A stretch of 64,000 nucleotides of DNA from Mycobacterium gordonae (GTDB taxonomy: Bacteria; Actinomycetota; Actinomycetes; Mycobacteriales; Mycobacteriaceae), in NCBI RefSeq assembly GCF_017086405.1, contig NZ_CP070973.1, positions 4,372,739 to 4,436,738 on the forward strand, written 5' to 3'. Below are positions 36,370 to 45,689 of the stretch, piece after piece. Both the position numbers and the translations under genes were made by a program. The notes under the pieces were generated by a model. That model ran no database searches and had not been told where the DNA came from. It worked only from the letters and a program-made list of their open reading frames with translations. The number at the start of each line of letters is the position of its first letter. The stretch's first letter is position 1.

Positions 36370-37455
36370 ATGAGTCAGACAGTGCGCGGCGTCATTTCGC
36401 GGAGAAAAGGACAACCCGTCGAGTTGGTCGACATCGTCATCCCCAACCCCGGACCGGGTGAGGCCGTCGTCGACATCACCGCCTGCGGCGTGTGCCACAC
36501 CGACCTGACCTACCGCGAGGGCGGTATCAACGACGAGTACCCGTTCCTGCTCGGGCACGAGGCCGCCGGCACGGTGGAAGCGGTCGGACCCGGCGTCACC
36601 CACGTCGAACCCGGTGACTTCGTGATCCTGAACTGGCGCGCGGTGTGCGGGCAGTGCCGCGCATGCCGAAGAGGCCGGCCGCACCTGTGCTTCGACACCT
36701 TCAACGCCGAGCAGAAGATGACGCTCACCGACGGCACCGAACTCACACCCGCACTGGGCATCGGGGCGTTCGCCGACAAGACACTGGTGGCGGCCGGGCA
36801 GTGCACCAAGGTCGACCCGGCCGCCGATCCGGCCGTCGCGGGCCTGCTCGGCTGCGGGGTGATGGCGGGGCTGGGCGCGGCGATCAACACCGGTGGGGTG
36901 ACACGCGACGACACCGTCGCCGTGATCGGCTGCGGTGGCGTGGGTGACGCCGCCATCGCCGGCGCCGCGCTAGTCGGGGCCCGCAAGATCATCGCGGTGG
37001 ACACCGACAACACCAAGTTGGAGTGGGCCCGCAAGTTCGGCGCGACCCACACCGTCAACGCCCGCGAATTTGATGTCGTGGAAACCATTCAGGACCTCAC
37101 CGATGGCTTCGGTGTCGACGTGGTGGTCGACGCCGTCGGCCGGCCGGAGACCTGGAAGCAAGCCTTCTACGCCCGCGACCTTGCCGGGACTGTGGTGCTG
37201 GTCGGCGTGCCGACACCCGACATGCGCCTGGACATGCCACTGGTGGACTTCTTCTCCCGTGGCGGCTCACTGAAGTCGTCCTGGTACGGCGACTGCCTGC
37301 CCGAGCGCGACTTTCCCACCCTGATCGACCTGTATCGGCAGGGCCGGCTGCCGTTGGAGAAGTTTGTCTCCGAGCGAATCGGGTTAGACGGCATCGAGGA
37401 GGCGTTTCACAAGATGCACGATGGCACGGTATTGCGTTCGGTGGTGATCCTGTAA
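36370..37455 (+). CDS. mscR: S-nitrosomycothiol reductase / mycothiol-dependent formaldehyde dehydrogenase
   Basis: 361 aa, the length of Rv2259, using the ATG at 36370 (MSQTVRGVISRRKGQ). Zinc ligands: ACGVCHTDLTYREGG, GHEAAG, and the structural-zinc set CGQCRACRRGRPHLC. NAD-binding GCGGVGDAAIAGAALVGA. It detoxifies formaldehyde and S-nitrosomycothiol with mycothiol as cosubstrate. The downstream MBL hydrolase starts at its stop codon and probably acts on the product thioester. Confidence 0.93.
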   Translation: MSQTVRGVISRRKGQPVELVDIVIPNPGPGEAVVDITACGVCHTDLTYREGGINDEYPFLLGHEAAGTVEAVGPGVTHVEPGDFVILNWRAVCGQCRACRRGRPHLCFDTFNAEQKMTLTDGTELTPALGIGAFADKTLVAAGQCTKVDPAADPAVAGLLGCGVMAGLGAAINTGGVTRDDTVAVIGCGGVGDAAIAGAALVGARKIIAVDTDNTKLEWARKFGATHTVNAREFDVVETIQDLTDGFGVDVVVDAVGRPETWKQAFYARDLAGTVVLVGVPTPDMRLDMPLVDFFSRGGSLKSSWYGDCLPERDFPTLIDLYRQGRLPLEKFVSERIGLDGIEEAFHKMHDGTVLRSVVIL

Positions 37456-38078
37456 TGGTGGTCATCGACCGGCTGGTCACTCACGGCACCTTCGAACTCG
37501 ATGGCGGCAGTTGGGAAGTCGACAACAACATCTGGCTGATCGGCGACAACTCCAACGTCGTGGTGTTCGACGCGGCCCACGAGGCGGCACCGATCATCGA
37601 GGCCGTCGACGGGCGTCATGTGGTGGCGGTGGTGTGCACACACGGGCACAACGACCACGTCACCGTGGCGCCCGAGCTCAGCGAGGCGCTCGACGCGCCG
37701 GTGCTGTTGCACCCCGCAGACGAGGTGTTGTGGCGAATGACCCATCCGGACAGCGAGTTTCGCTCAGTTGCCGAAGGCCAGACACTGAAGGTGGCCGGTA
37801 CCGAGGTGCGGGCCATCCACACGCCGGGGCACTCGCCGGGATCGGTGTGCTGGTACGTCCACGACCTCGGCGTGGTGTTCAGCGGTGACACGTTGTTCTC
37901 CGGCGGCCCGGGGGCTACCGGCCGGTCGTACTCGGATTTCCCGACGATTCTGCAGTCGATCTCCGAGCGGCTTGGCAAGCTGCCCGGAGATACCGTCGTG
38001 CATACCGGCCACGGGGACAGTACGACGATCGGCGACGAGATCGTGCACTACGAGGAGTGGGTCGCCCGCGGGCACTGA
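37455..38078 (+). CDS. MBL-fold hydrolase partnered with MscR
   Basis: 207 aa, counterpart of Rv2260. Metal motif THGHNDHV (~57-64), later HTPGHSPGS and FSGDTLFSGGPGATG, and HTGHGDSTTIGDE: full glyoxalase-II-like ligand set. The ATG overlaps the mscR stop (taATG), indicating translational coupling. Likely an S-formylmycothiol or related thioester hydrolase; this is inference from context. Confidence 0.9.
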   Translation: MVVIDRLVTHGTFELDGGSWEVDNNIWLIGDNSNVVVFDAAHEAAPIIEAVDGRHVVAVVCTHGHNDHVTVAPELSEALDAPVLLHPADEVLWRMTHPDSEFRSVAEGQTLKVAGTEVRAIHTPGHSPGSVCWYVHDLGVVFSGDTLFSGGPGATGRSYSDFPTILQSISERLGKLPGDTVVHTGHGDSTTIGDEIVHYEEWVARGH

Positions 38079-38114
38079 GCCCTCGCCCCCGATAGCCGCA
38101 CCCCCAGCGAGCGC

Positions 38115-38131
38115 GCCCGCCGCGAGCGGGC
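38115..38131. terminator. Short GC hairpin between convergent genes
   Basis: GCCCGC - CGCGA - GCGGGC at 38115-38131 in the 121-bp gap between convergent genes. No T-tract; weak candidate terminator. Confidence 0.3.
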
Positions 38132-38199
38132 ACTCAAAGCCAGCCGCACCGGCGTGTCGGCGTACCGCAGCGCACACTCGCGCCCCAACAAAACGCGAG

Positions 38200-38919
38200 C
38201 TACTGCTCGTAGAGGATCCGCCGCTTCTCCTCTTGAAACTCCTCTTCCGTCAAAGCGCCTGAATCCCGCAGCGCGGCAAGGTTTTTCAGCCGCTCGACGC
38301 GCACAGCCGCACCGGTCGGCTCGTAGGCCACCGCGGGCGCCGCGAAACTAACCGCGCCGCCGGCAGAAGGCACCGGACGGCGGCGCGCCCGCCCCAGCCA
38401 CACGATCGACAGCGTCAGATCCACCAACCCGACGACGAACAGCGCTACGAAGACCCAGACCAGGTAGCCGTACGAACTCTGATGCCCGAAAGCCAGTCGC
38501 GGGTTGATGTATCCGTTTACCTGGCCGTCGGTCACGACGTTGTAGGTGCCCTCCGCCGGCACCTGGACGTTCCACACCCGGATATGCGCATCGTTGTTGA
38601 CTGTCGTTGTGCTGCCGATGCTTTCGGTGACCTCCGGCTGCGCCACACCGTCGGGCGGAGTGATCGAGATGCGCATGGGCGGCACGGGCAGCCCGCCGCC
38701 GTCGGTCCCACCGATGACCAGGGTGTGCAGGCTGACGGTGGCCTGTCCGGCCGGTAGGTGCACGCTGCCACTGCCCGGAACGGGCACCTCGCCGTAGGCG
38801 TCGTAGTCGTCGAGGAAGAACACATTGAGCACCAACGTGGTGATGAAGCCGGCCACCGCCACCACCAGCGTCACAATCGCCAGGATCAGTGAGATCTTGG
38901 CGACCCGTCTGCTATTCAT
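38200..38919 (-). CDS. Membrane protein with C-terminal SHOCT domain
   Basis: 239 aa. N-terminal membrane segment ISLILAIVTLVVAVAGFITTLVL (~9-31), a ~110-residue extracytoplasmic beta-rich region, a second segment YLVWVFVALFVVGLVDLTLSIVWL (~147-170), then a cytoplasmic SHOCT domain (VERLKNLAALRDSGALTEEEFQEEKRRIL). SHOCT domains are short oligomerisation modules. No further function can be assigned. Confidence 0.85.
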   Translation of the reverse strand: MNSRRVAKISLILAIVTLVVAVAGFITTLVLNVFFLDDYDAYGEVPVPGSGSVHLPAGQATVSLHTLVIGGTDGGGLPVPPMRISITPPDGVAQPEVTESIGSTTTVNNDAHIRVWNVQVPAEGTYNVVTDGQVNGYINPRLAFGHQSSYGYLVWVFVALFVVGLVDLTLSIVWLGRARRRPVPSAGGAVSFAAPAVAYEPTGAAVRVERLKNLAALRDSGALTEEEFQEEKRRILYEQ

Positions 38920-39000
38920 CCAGGCAGTGTGTCACGCGCGACGGCGACAAGGGAGACTGTTTGCGACCGCGGACGAAGCAACCGGACAAGGAGTTCTCAC

Positions 39001-39954
39001 ATGACCAACGATCTTGTCGCCACGGTGCCCGATCTGTCCGGCAAGCTCGCGGTTGTCACCGGATCCAACAGCGGCCTGGGCTTCGGGCTGGCCAAACGTC
39101 TGGCGGTGGGCGGCGCCGACGTCGTGATGGCCATCCGCAACCAGAGCAAAGGCGAGGCCGCGATCGCGGAGATCCGCAAATCGGTGCCCGACGCCAGCCT
39201 GACCATCAAGCCGCTGGACCTTTCGTCGCTGGCCTCCGTCAAAGCGTTGGGTGCACAGCTCACTGCCGACGGCCGCCCCATCGACATCCTGATCAACAAC
39301 GCCGGCGTCATGACGCCGCCAGAGCGCGACACCACGGCCGACGGCTTCGAATTGCAGTTCGGCAGTAACCATCTGGGCCATTTCGCCCTCACCGCCCAGG
39401 TGTTGCCGCTGCTGCACGCGGCGCAGGCTCCGCGTGTGGTATCGCTGAGCAGCATCGCCGCGCGCCGCGGCCATATCCACTTCGACGACCTACAGTTCGA
39501 GAAGTCCTACGCTTCGATGGCCGCCTACGGGCAGTCGAAACTGGCGACACTGATGTTCGCCCGCGAACTGGACCGGCGCAGCCGCCAGGGCGGCTGGAAC
39601 ATAATGTCCAACGCGGCGCACCCCGGGCTCACCAAGACCAATCTGCAGATCAGCGGACCGTCACACGGCCGGGACAAGCCGGCGCTGATGCAGCGTCTCT
39701 ATACGACGTCCTGGAAGTACGCCCCGTTCCTGTGGCAGGAGATCGACGAAGGCATCCTGCCGGCCCTGTACGCAGCAGTCACACCTGGCGCCGAAGGCGG
39801 TGCCTTCTACGGCCCGCGCGGGTTCGCCGAGGCCGCCGGAGGCGGAGTCACCGAGGCCAAGATACCTAAGCGAGCCGCCGATGACGCTGACTGCAAACGG
39901 CTTTGGGAAGTTTCGGAGAGGCTTACCGGTGTCAACTACCCCGCGCCGAACTGA
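39001..39954 (+). CDS. Short-chain dehydrogenase/reductase
   Basis: 317 aa from the ATG at 39001 (MTNDLVATVPDLSGK), preceded by AAGGAG; counterpart of Rv2263. Cofactor loop VVTGSNSGLGFGLAKRL, NNAGVMTPP, SLSSIAARRGHI (catalytic Ser) and YGQSKLATLMF (YxxxK). NADP(H)-type oxidoreductase of the retinol-dehydrogenase-like group. Its 3' end overlaps the methyltransferase gene by 26 nt if that starts at the GTG. Confidence 0.92.
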   Translation: MTNDLVATVPDLSGKLAVVTGSNSGLGFGLAKRLAVGGADVVMAIRNQSKGEAAIAEIRKSVPDASLTIKPLDLSSLASVKALGAQLTADGRPIDILINNAGVMTPPERDTTADGFELQFGSNHLGHFALTAQVLPLLHAAQAPRVVSLSSIAARRGHIHFDDLQFEKSYASMAAYGQSKLATLMFARELDRRSRQGGWNIMSNAAHPGLTKTNLQISGPSHGRDKPALMQRLYTTSWKYAPFLWQEIDEGILPALYAAVTPGAEGGAFYGPRGFAEAAGGGVTEAKIPKRAADDADCKRLWEVSERLTGVNYPAPN

Positions 39955-41068
39955 GCCGCAACCCAAGCTCCGCCTCCCGGAATCAAGCGTCGTTGTCCGG
40001 CCGGAGCCGATGGAGTCAGCGACGTACGGCCAGTCGTCGCGGCTGCAGGCGGCTGGACTGCTACCGGCCGTCGCGCTGTTCGAGCAGGCGGCGCAACAGG
40101 TGCCGCTGCCCAAACCCCCGCAGCCGGTCGTCGTTGCCGACTACGGCGCGGCCACCGGTCACAATTCACTGAAGCCTATGGCCACCGCGGTCGAGGTGTT
40201 GCGTGCGCGAACCCGCCACGACCACGCGATCCTGGTGGCGCACACCGATGTCCCCGAGAACGACTTCACGGCCCTGTTCCACACGTTGTCCGAGGATCCG
40301 GACAGCTATCTGAACATCGACTCGGCCAGCTTCACCTCGGCGATCGGTCGATCCTTCTACCAGCAGATTCTGCCGACCGGCACCGTCAACCTCGGGTGGT
40401 CGTCGTGGGCGATCCAGTGGCTGAGCCGAATTCCCGCGGGTGCGCCGGAAATCGCCGACCATGTGCAGGTCGCGTTCAGTCGCAGCACCGAGGCGCGGCG
40501 GGCTTACGAGCATCAGTCGGCGCTGGACTGGAACGACTTCGTCGCGTTCCGCGGCCGCGAACTGTGTCCCGGCGGCAGGTTGGTGGTGCTCACCATGGCC
40601 CTGGATGAAGACGGCGAATTCGGCTATCGCCCACTGAACGAGGCGCTGATGGCGACGCTGGAAGAACTTGCCGAGCAGGGCCTGGTGCGCAGGGAAGAGT
40701 TGCGGCGCATGGTAATTCCCGTGGTGGCCCGCACCGAGAAGGACTTCCGCGCCCCGTTCGCTCCGCGCGGGTGGTTCGAGGGCCTGACGATCGAGCACCT
40801 CGACATGTTCAACGCCGAGGACCGCTTCTGGGCGAGGTTCCAAAGTGATTCCGACGCCGAGGCTTTCGGCGCGCAGTGGGCAGCATTCGCCCGGGCAGCC
40901 CTGTTCCCGACCCTGCGGGCGGGCCTGAGCGGCGGGATCAACGATCCACGCGGAGCGGACTTCGTCCAGCGGCTAGAGTTTGGTGTCGCCGAGCGGCTGG
41001 CCCAGACGCCCGAACCGATGCGTATTCCGCTCGCGTCGCTGGTGTTGGCCAAGCGGGATTCGCTGTAA
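39929..41068 (+). CDS. SABATH-type carboxyl methyltransferase
   Basis: 379 aa from the GTG at 39929; an ATG at 40010 (MESATYGQSSRLQAAG) is the alternative and fits the family's usual N-terminus. SAM motif VVADYGAATGHNSLKPM, long acidic post-motif LYLNIDSASF-like region, and QWLSRIPAG where SABATH enzymes have the aromatic W. Such enzymes O-methylate carboxylates of small molecules (e.g. farnesoate in mycobacterial orthologs). Follows the SDR in the same operon. Confidence 0.8.
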   Translation: MSTTPRRTEPQPKLRLPESSVVVRPEPMESATYGQSSRLQAAGLLPAVALFEQAAQQVPLPKPPQPVVVADYGAATGHNSLKPMATAVEVLRARTRHDHAILVAHTDVPENDFTALFHTLSEDPDSYLNIDSASFTSAIGRSFYQQILPTGTVNLGWSSWAIQWLSRIPAGAPEIADHVQVAFSRSTEARRAYEHQSALDWNDFVAFRGRELCPGGRLVVLTMALDEDGEFGYRPLNEALMATLEELAEQGLVRREELRRMVIPVVARTEKDFRAPFAPRGWFEGLTIEHLDMFNAEDRFWARFQSDSDAEAFGAQWAAFARAALFPTLRAGLSGGINDPRGADFVQRLEFGVAERLAQTPEPMRIPLASLVLAKRDSL

Positions 41069-41150
41069 CGGGGAGTTTCGGCGCGCCACCGATGTGGTAA
41101 CCCTCACTTTGGGTCGGGACATAGAGCAACTCCATAAGGGGGCCACAGGT

Positions 41151-41753
41151 ATGACCGCGCACGACGACGAATCGGCTGGTCAGGAGACCAGCAAGACCGA
41201 TGACGGTGCCGTGAGTACTGCCGAGGCCGACGACAAAGACGAACAGAACACCGGGGGCGCCGGGGGCAGCACAGAAAAGCCCGAGCCGGACGAGGAAGAC
41301 AAAGAGCAGGCCAAGGAGATGATGACGGCCTACGAGGACAGGCCCACTCTGGTGCTGCCCGGTTCCGGCAAGACCATCACCGGCACTGCGGTAAACGACT
41401 GGCTCGACGACGACGGCAACCCCAAGTACGCCGAGGACGAGGACTCGCCGGCGGCCAAAGCCAAGTCCGAGGGTTCCAAAGGCAGGGACGAGAAAGATCA
41501 GCCGCCCGCCCAAGATGAGGCCGGCAAGAAGGATGACGGCGACGGCGAATCCCGGGCCAAGAACACCGCCGAGAGCGAGCGTGCCGCCCACGCCGACGAA
41601 ACGACGGAAGACGAGAACAAGTCGGTCGAGGAGCTGAACCAGGAAGCCGAGCAACGCGTCAAAGACAACCTGGACAAGGACAAGGACTTCAACAAGCAGA
41701 TCTTGGAGGCGACCAAGCAAGACCGCGAGGACCGCGAGAAGGCTGGTACGTAG
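41151..41753 (+). CDS. Highly acidic, intrinsically disordered protein
   Basis: 200 aa, about half of them Asp/Glu/Lys. No hydrophobic core except around ERPTLVLPGSGKTITGTAVNDWL-like residues 61-84, which may fold. The C-terminus is a charged helix (SVEELNQEAEQRVKDNLDKD). No signal peptide. ATG at 41151. Converges with the Hsp70-like gene 7 bp downstream. No family recognised. Confidence 0.75.
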   Translation: MTAHDDESAGQETSKTDDGAVSTAEADDKDEQNTGGAGGSTEKPEPDEEDKEQAKEMMTAYEDRPTLVLPGSGKTITGTAVNDWLDDDGNPKYAEDEDSPAAKAKSEGSKGRDEKDQPPAQDEAGKKDDGDGESRAKNTAESERAAHADETTEDENKSVEELNQEAEQRVKDNLDKDKDFNKQILEATKQDREDREKAGT

Positions 41754-41760
41754 ACCGGAT

Positions 41761-43614
41761 TCAGCCCGCCTGCAGTCTGCCCGGAAGCGCTGGAACTGTC
41801 GGCGCATAGGCAATCCCCGGAATCTGCGGTAGTCCCGGAATCTGCGGCAGCTGCGGAATAGGCGGCGGCGTAGGTGGATTCGGATTCGCCGGCCCCGGCA
41901 GCTGAGGTATCTGGGGAACCGGCGGCGTTGTTACCGGTGGCTGGGTGGTCACCGGCGGTTGCGTGGTCACCGGCGGCTGAGTCGTCGCCGGAGGCGCAGT
42001 GGTCGCTGGCGGCGGCGCTTCGGTGGTCTGCAGCGGGGCTTGCGTCGTCGCGGGCGGCGGGGCCGGCGCCCGCGTCGTCGGCGCGGGTTCGGGCGTCGAG
42101 GCCGGCGGTGGCTCTGCACTGGGACTCTCGCTGGTGGCAGGCGGCGGCGCCGAACTGCGCGGGGTGGTGTTGACTCCCGGCGACTTGCCGCCCTTGTCGT
42201 GCGACGTCAACCCGATAGCCACCGCGGTGCCTACCAGCAGCACCGCGACGACCGTGCTGACGATTATCACCGCCGGTAGGCGGTACCAGGGAATCGGCGA
42301 GGCCTTCTGTTCGGCTTCCGGCCTTTCTTCGCGCTCGAACTTCATCTGCGGCCGGGCGGCCGTGTAGCCGGAACCGGAGCTCGACGAAACCGCCGGCATC
42401 AGACGTGATTCGTCCTGGGCTTCCGACCAGGCCAGCGCGGGCTGCATCGCCGACACCGGAGCAGCTGCTGCGGGCACATCCTGGAATTCCTGCGCGGACG
42501 GCTCGGGCGCCGCCGCAGGCGCAGCCACCGCCGGCGGCGCGGCCGGGGTCAGCGTCGTCGCGCTGGTGTCACCGGGGCCTCGTGCGGCGCGCAGCGCGCC
42601 CCCGATAGCCGCGGTCAGTTGCGGGCGTGGCGTGGTGATCACCGGCACCCCGAACCGCCCGGACAGCGACGTGGTCACCGCCGGGATGTTCGCGCCGCCA
42701 CCGACCGTGACGATCGCGACCAAACCGGATGCGTTGCGGTGCAATGATTCTTCGAGCACGCCGGCCACCCCTTCCAAGGCGCCGCGGATCGTCTCTTCGA
42801 GTTCGTTGCGGGTCAGCCGGATTTCACTGCGGACTCCGGGCACCCCCTCGGAAAGGGTGGTAGCCGTCGTGGCCGAGAGCCGCTCCTTGGCCCCCCGGCA
42901 GGCGGCCCGCAACCGGGTCAGCGACCCGATGGCCGCGGTGGCGGACGGATCGAACGAACCAGTGGCGGGCATCTCGGACATGACGTAGCTCAGCAGCGAC
43001 TGGTCCACCAGGTCACCGGAGAAGTCGTGATGCCGGATGGTCGGGCCTAGCGGCTGGTAGTCGGCGCTGGCGTCGACCAGGGTGATGCTGGTTCCGCTAC
43101 CACCGAAATCGCACACCGCGACGGTCCCCCGGGCCGGTATGCCGGGGTTGGCGCGCACCGCGAACACGGCAGCCGCCGCGTCCGGGATCAAAGTGGCCGG
43201 TGTGGCCTGGTGCGACCACTCCGACACCCGGCTCACCGCCCCGCCCAAAGCGTCGACCGCCGCCGGCGCCCAGTGCGCCGGATACGTGACCGCGACATTG
43301 TCGGGCAGCGCGCGCCCGCCGGTGGCCGCGTAGGCCAGCGCGCGCAATCCGTCGGCGACCAGCGCCTCGCTGCGGTGCACCGAACCGTCTGCCGCCACGA
43401 TCCCGACCCGGTCGCCTACCCGGTCGACGAAGTCGGTGATCACCAGCCCGGGTTCGTCCAGCTTGGGATTCTCCGAGGGAACCCCTACCTCGGGCGGGCG
43501 CTGCCGGTAGAGGGTGAGGACGGGTTTGCGGGTGATGGAGTGGTCGGGCGTGACGGCGGCTAGATTCGTGGCACCGATCGACAGGCCCAGCGCTGGCCTA
43601 GCTCCGTCTGCCAT
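41761..43614 (-). CDS. Hsp70-like ATPase with membrane segment and proline-rich tail
   Basis: 617 aa, counterpart of Rv2264c. N-terminal ~330 residues are an actin/Hsp70 ATPase: LGLSIGATNLAAV (phosphate-1), VAVCDFGGSGTSITLVDAS (phosphate-2), GLVAIVTVGGGANIPAV (adenosine). An Ala-rich linker and one membrane helix (VIIVSTVVAVLLVGTAVAIGL, ~455-475) precede a Pro/Thr-rich extracytoplasmic tail with repeats of TTQPPV and IPQLPQIPG. It lacks a DnaK substrate domain, so it is not a chaperone of the classical type. Role unknown, probably envelope-linked. Confidence 0.85.
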   Translation of the reverse strand: MADGARPALGLSIGATNLAAVTPDHSITRKPVLTLYRQRPPEVGVPSENPKLDEPGLVITDFVDRVGDRVGIVAADGSVHRSEALVADGLRALAYAATGGRALPDNVAVTYPAHWAPAAVDALGGAVSRVSEWSHQATPATLIPDAAAAVFAVRANPGIPARGTVAVCDFGGSGTSITLVDASADYQPLGPTIRHHDFSGDLVDQSLLSYVMSEMPATGSFDPSATAAIGSLTRLRAACRGAKERLSATTATTLSEGVPGVRSEIRLTRNELEETIRGALEGVAGVLEESLHRNASGLVAIVTVGGGANIPAVTTSLSGRFGVPVITTPRPQLTAAIGGALRAARGPGDTSATTLTPAAPPAVAAPAAAPEPSAQEFQDVPAAAAPVSAMQPALAWSEAQDESRLMPAVSSSSGSGYTAARPQMKFEREERPEAEQKASPIPWYRLPAVIIVSTVVAVLLVGTAVAIGLTSHDKGGKSPGVNTTPRSSAPPPATSESPSAEPPPASTPEPAPTTRAPAPPPATTQAPLQTTEAPPPATTAPPATTQPPVTTQPPVTTQPPVTTPPVPQIPQLPGPANPNPPTPPPIPQLPQIPGLPQIPGIAYAPTVPALPGRLQAG

Positions 43615-43709
43615 CTGGCCTCATCCCCGTGTCCCCCCGGCGTCATCTTCCTCTACAAACCTATAGGCACTTTCAGTATCGGCTATCAGCGGAACTGTAT
43701 GAGTGCTGG

Positions 43710-44807
43710 TCAGCGGATCGTACCCGCGCCCGGGATCAGTGGCAGGTCCAGCGCGGTCACCCAGCCCGGGGACAAGTCGTTGACCGCTGGGACGGCGTTG
43801 AGTGCCCGCAAACCGGTCGCCAGGCATCCGGCGGCCGCGGCGTCCCGACCCGAGCCGTCGGTGAAGCGGAACGCGGTTTCCTGGAAGATGCTGGGCGTGC
43901 CTTCGATGTCCACCCGGTACACGTCGTTGTCGTGGCCCGTCGGCCAATCCGGGGCGGCGTCGAGCCCGATGCGGTTGACATGCTCCAGCTGGATGCGCGT
44001 CTCACCTTTGTAGAGCCCGTTGATCGTGAACCGGACGGCGGCGACGTTGCCCGCCTTGACGACGCCCTTGGCGGACTTCCGGTCGGTGGGAGTCACCCAC
44101 TTGTCCCAGGTCGTGGTCATCTCGTCGAGCATGATGCCGGCGGCATGGGCGATCATCGGGACCGTGGCGCCCCACGCGAAGATCAGCACGTCGCGGTTTT
44201 CCAGCATCGGGCTGAACTCCGGTTCACGGCCGATGCCCATCTCCCGCTCGTAGTCGCCCTCGTAGTTGGTGTAGTCCAGCAACTCGGAGGCGCGCACCCG
44301 CTTAACCTCCGAGCACAGACCCATCAGAGTCATCGGGAACAGGTCATTGGCGAAACCGGGGTCGATGCCGGTGGTGAAGCAGGAGGACTCCCCCAGCTCG
44401 CACGCCTGGGTGATCGGGGCAATCCAGTTCGGCGGGTTCTGCGGCATGGTCGGCCAGATCCACGGCGTCATCGCCGTCGAGCACACATCGATGCCGGCCC
44501 GCAGGAAGCGGGTGATCAGCGAGATGTTGTCCTTGGCGTGCATGGCCGTGGGGCCATAGTGCACCAACGCGTCGGGTTTGAGCGCGATCAACGCCTCCAC
44601 ATCGTCGGTGGCGGTGACACCGACCGGTTCGCCGAGTCCGCAGATGTCCCCGACGTCGCGGCCGACCTTCTCCGGATTGCTGACGCCGACACCCACCAAC
44701 TCGAACAGCGGATGCTTGACGATCTCCGGGATCACCATCCGCCCCACGAAGCCGGTGCCCCACACCACCACCCGCTTAACGCCACTCTGCGTCATCAATC
44801 GCCCCAT
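43710..44807 (-). CDS. DapB-like NAD(P)-dependent dehydrogenase/reductase
   Basis: 365 aa. N-terminal Rossmann VVVWGTGFVGRMVIPEIV (~9-26), then a dihydrodipicolinate-reductase-like C-domain (GIDPGFANDLFPMTLMGLCSEVKRVRASELLDY). The group includes many mycobacterial homologues of 2,4-diaminopentanoate dehydrogenase type. Starts at 44807 or the ATG at 44795 (MTQSGVKRV). Substrate unknown. Confidence 0.82.
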   Translation of the reverse strand: MGRLMTQSGVKRVVVWGTGFVGRMVIPEIVKHPLFELVGVGVSNPEKVGRDVGDICGLGEPVGVTATDDVEALIALKPDALVHYGPTAMHAKDNISLITRFLRAGIDVCSTAMTPWIWPTMPQNPPNWIAPITQACELGESSCFTTGIDPGFANDLFPMTLMGLCSEVKRVRASELLDYTNYEGDYEREMGIGREPEFSPMLENRDVLIFAWGATVPMIAHAAGIMLDEMTTTWDKWVTPTDRKSAKGVVKAGNVAAVRFTINGLYKGETRIQLEHVNRIGLDAAPDWPTGHDNDVYRVDIEGTPSIFQETAFRFTDGSGRDAAAAGCLATGLRALNAVPAVNDLSPGWVTALDLPLIPGAGTIR

Positions 44808-44864
44808 CTTTCGACTATCCGCTTCACCCTAGGCGGGCGGTGCGGCGACACCTAGCATCGGACC

Positions 44865-45190
44865 GTGCGAGCGGTCGCGGAATCGATCGCGTGGCGTTTC
44901 GTCAGTACGTTCGACGTGATCAGCCTGCTCGCCGATCTCGTGCACGAAGGCGCTCGTTCGCGCATCCGCCCGTAACTGGCGCGCCGCTCTGGCGATGCTG
45001 GGCTGATTACGCATCCGAGTACCGCATCCAGACTCCTACCAGGACGCTGAAGTCGCCGAATCCGCTCGTACACAAAGGTTCTGGGGCCTGTCCGCACGGA
45101 TGTGGCGATACTGCGGTTTCACCGCGACCACCCTGCTCAGCTTCGCCACCTTCGGGCTTTGGCGCGTCGCATGGTCACCCGGGGGCGTGC
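44865..45190 (+). pseudogene. Remnant of an MFS transporter (Rv2265-like)
   Basis: An N-terminal piece (GTG 44865, stop 44975) reads MRAVAESIAWRFVSTFD, then SLLADLVHEGARSR, the TM1 signature of a transporter group. After a stop, another frame from ~45020 to 45190 reads HPDSYQDAEVAESARTQRFW followed by MWRYCGFTATTLLSFATFGLW, the central loop and TM7 of the same group. TM2-6 are missing, so this is a deleted pseudogene. Its place before a CYP124 remnant fits Rv2265-Rv2266 in M. tuberculosis. 45191-45324 holds nothing I can support. Confidence 0.6.
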
Positions 45191-45324
45191 TCACTGCGGC
45201 CGCGGTGCCGGTAATCTCCGCGGCCCCGGTGGCAACGGATGCGCCGGCAATACGGCGCTCAGCGCGCCGCCAAAGCGTGCAAACCCCTGGTGTGGCGCCG
45301 CGGGTGATGACACGATGAACAACC

Positions 45325-45681
45325 ATGACCAGTCGTCGCGCAGCTTCGATCCTGATTGCCACCGGCACCGCCTTCGGGGCCACCTATGGTGTGGCGCACG
45401 CGGACCCTTTCAAACCCCCGGGCGCATTCCCACAGGTTCACTACGAGGTCAGTGGCACCGGGATGGCCGAATACATCTCGTACCAGACCCAGTACGGTCA
45501 GCAGCGAGCGGTAAACGTGCCGCTGCCGTGGTCGACGGACTTCCAGGGTTTCGGTGGTCAGGTCTACGTGCTGAGTGCGCAGGGGCAGGGCACCATCGCC
45601 TGCAAGATCGTGGTGGACGGCAACGTGGTCAACGACGCCCATTCGACCGGGACGCCCGGGAAAACCATGTGCTCACACTGA
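45325..45681 (+). CDS. MmpS-like secreted protein
   Basis: 118 aa. Signal peptide: SRRAASILIATGTAFGATYGVAHAD, cleaved after AHA. The mature part follows the MmpS C-terminal pattern: VHYEVSGTGMAEYISYQTQYGQQ, VPLPWSTDF, VYVLSAQGQGTIACKIVVDGNVV. There is no N-terminal membrane anchor or adjacent mmpL gene, unlike true MmpS proteins. It is intact although both neighbours are pseudogenes. Confidence 0.8.
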   Translation: MTSRRAASILIATGTAFGATYGVAHADPFKPPGAFPQVHYEVSGTGMAEYISYQTQYGQQRAVNVPLPWSTDFQGFGGQVYVLSAQGQGTIACKIVVDGNVVNDAHSTGTPGKTMCSH

Positions 45682-45689
45682 CGGCGCCT

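Noticed and set aside
43629..44855. 408-aa plus-strand frame opposite the DapB-like gene
   Set aside because: Antisense shadow; the minus-strand protein has a clear Rossmann motif and family match.
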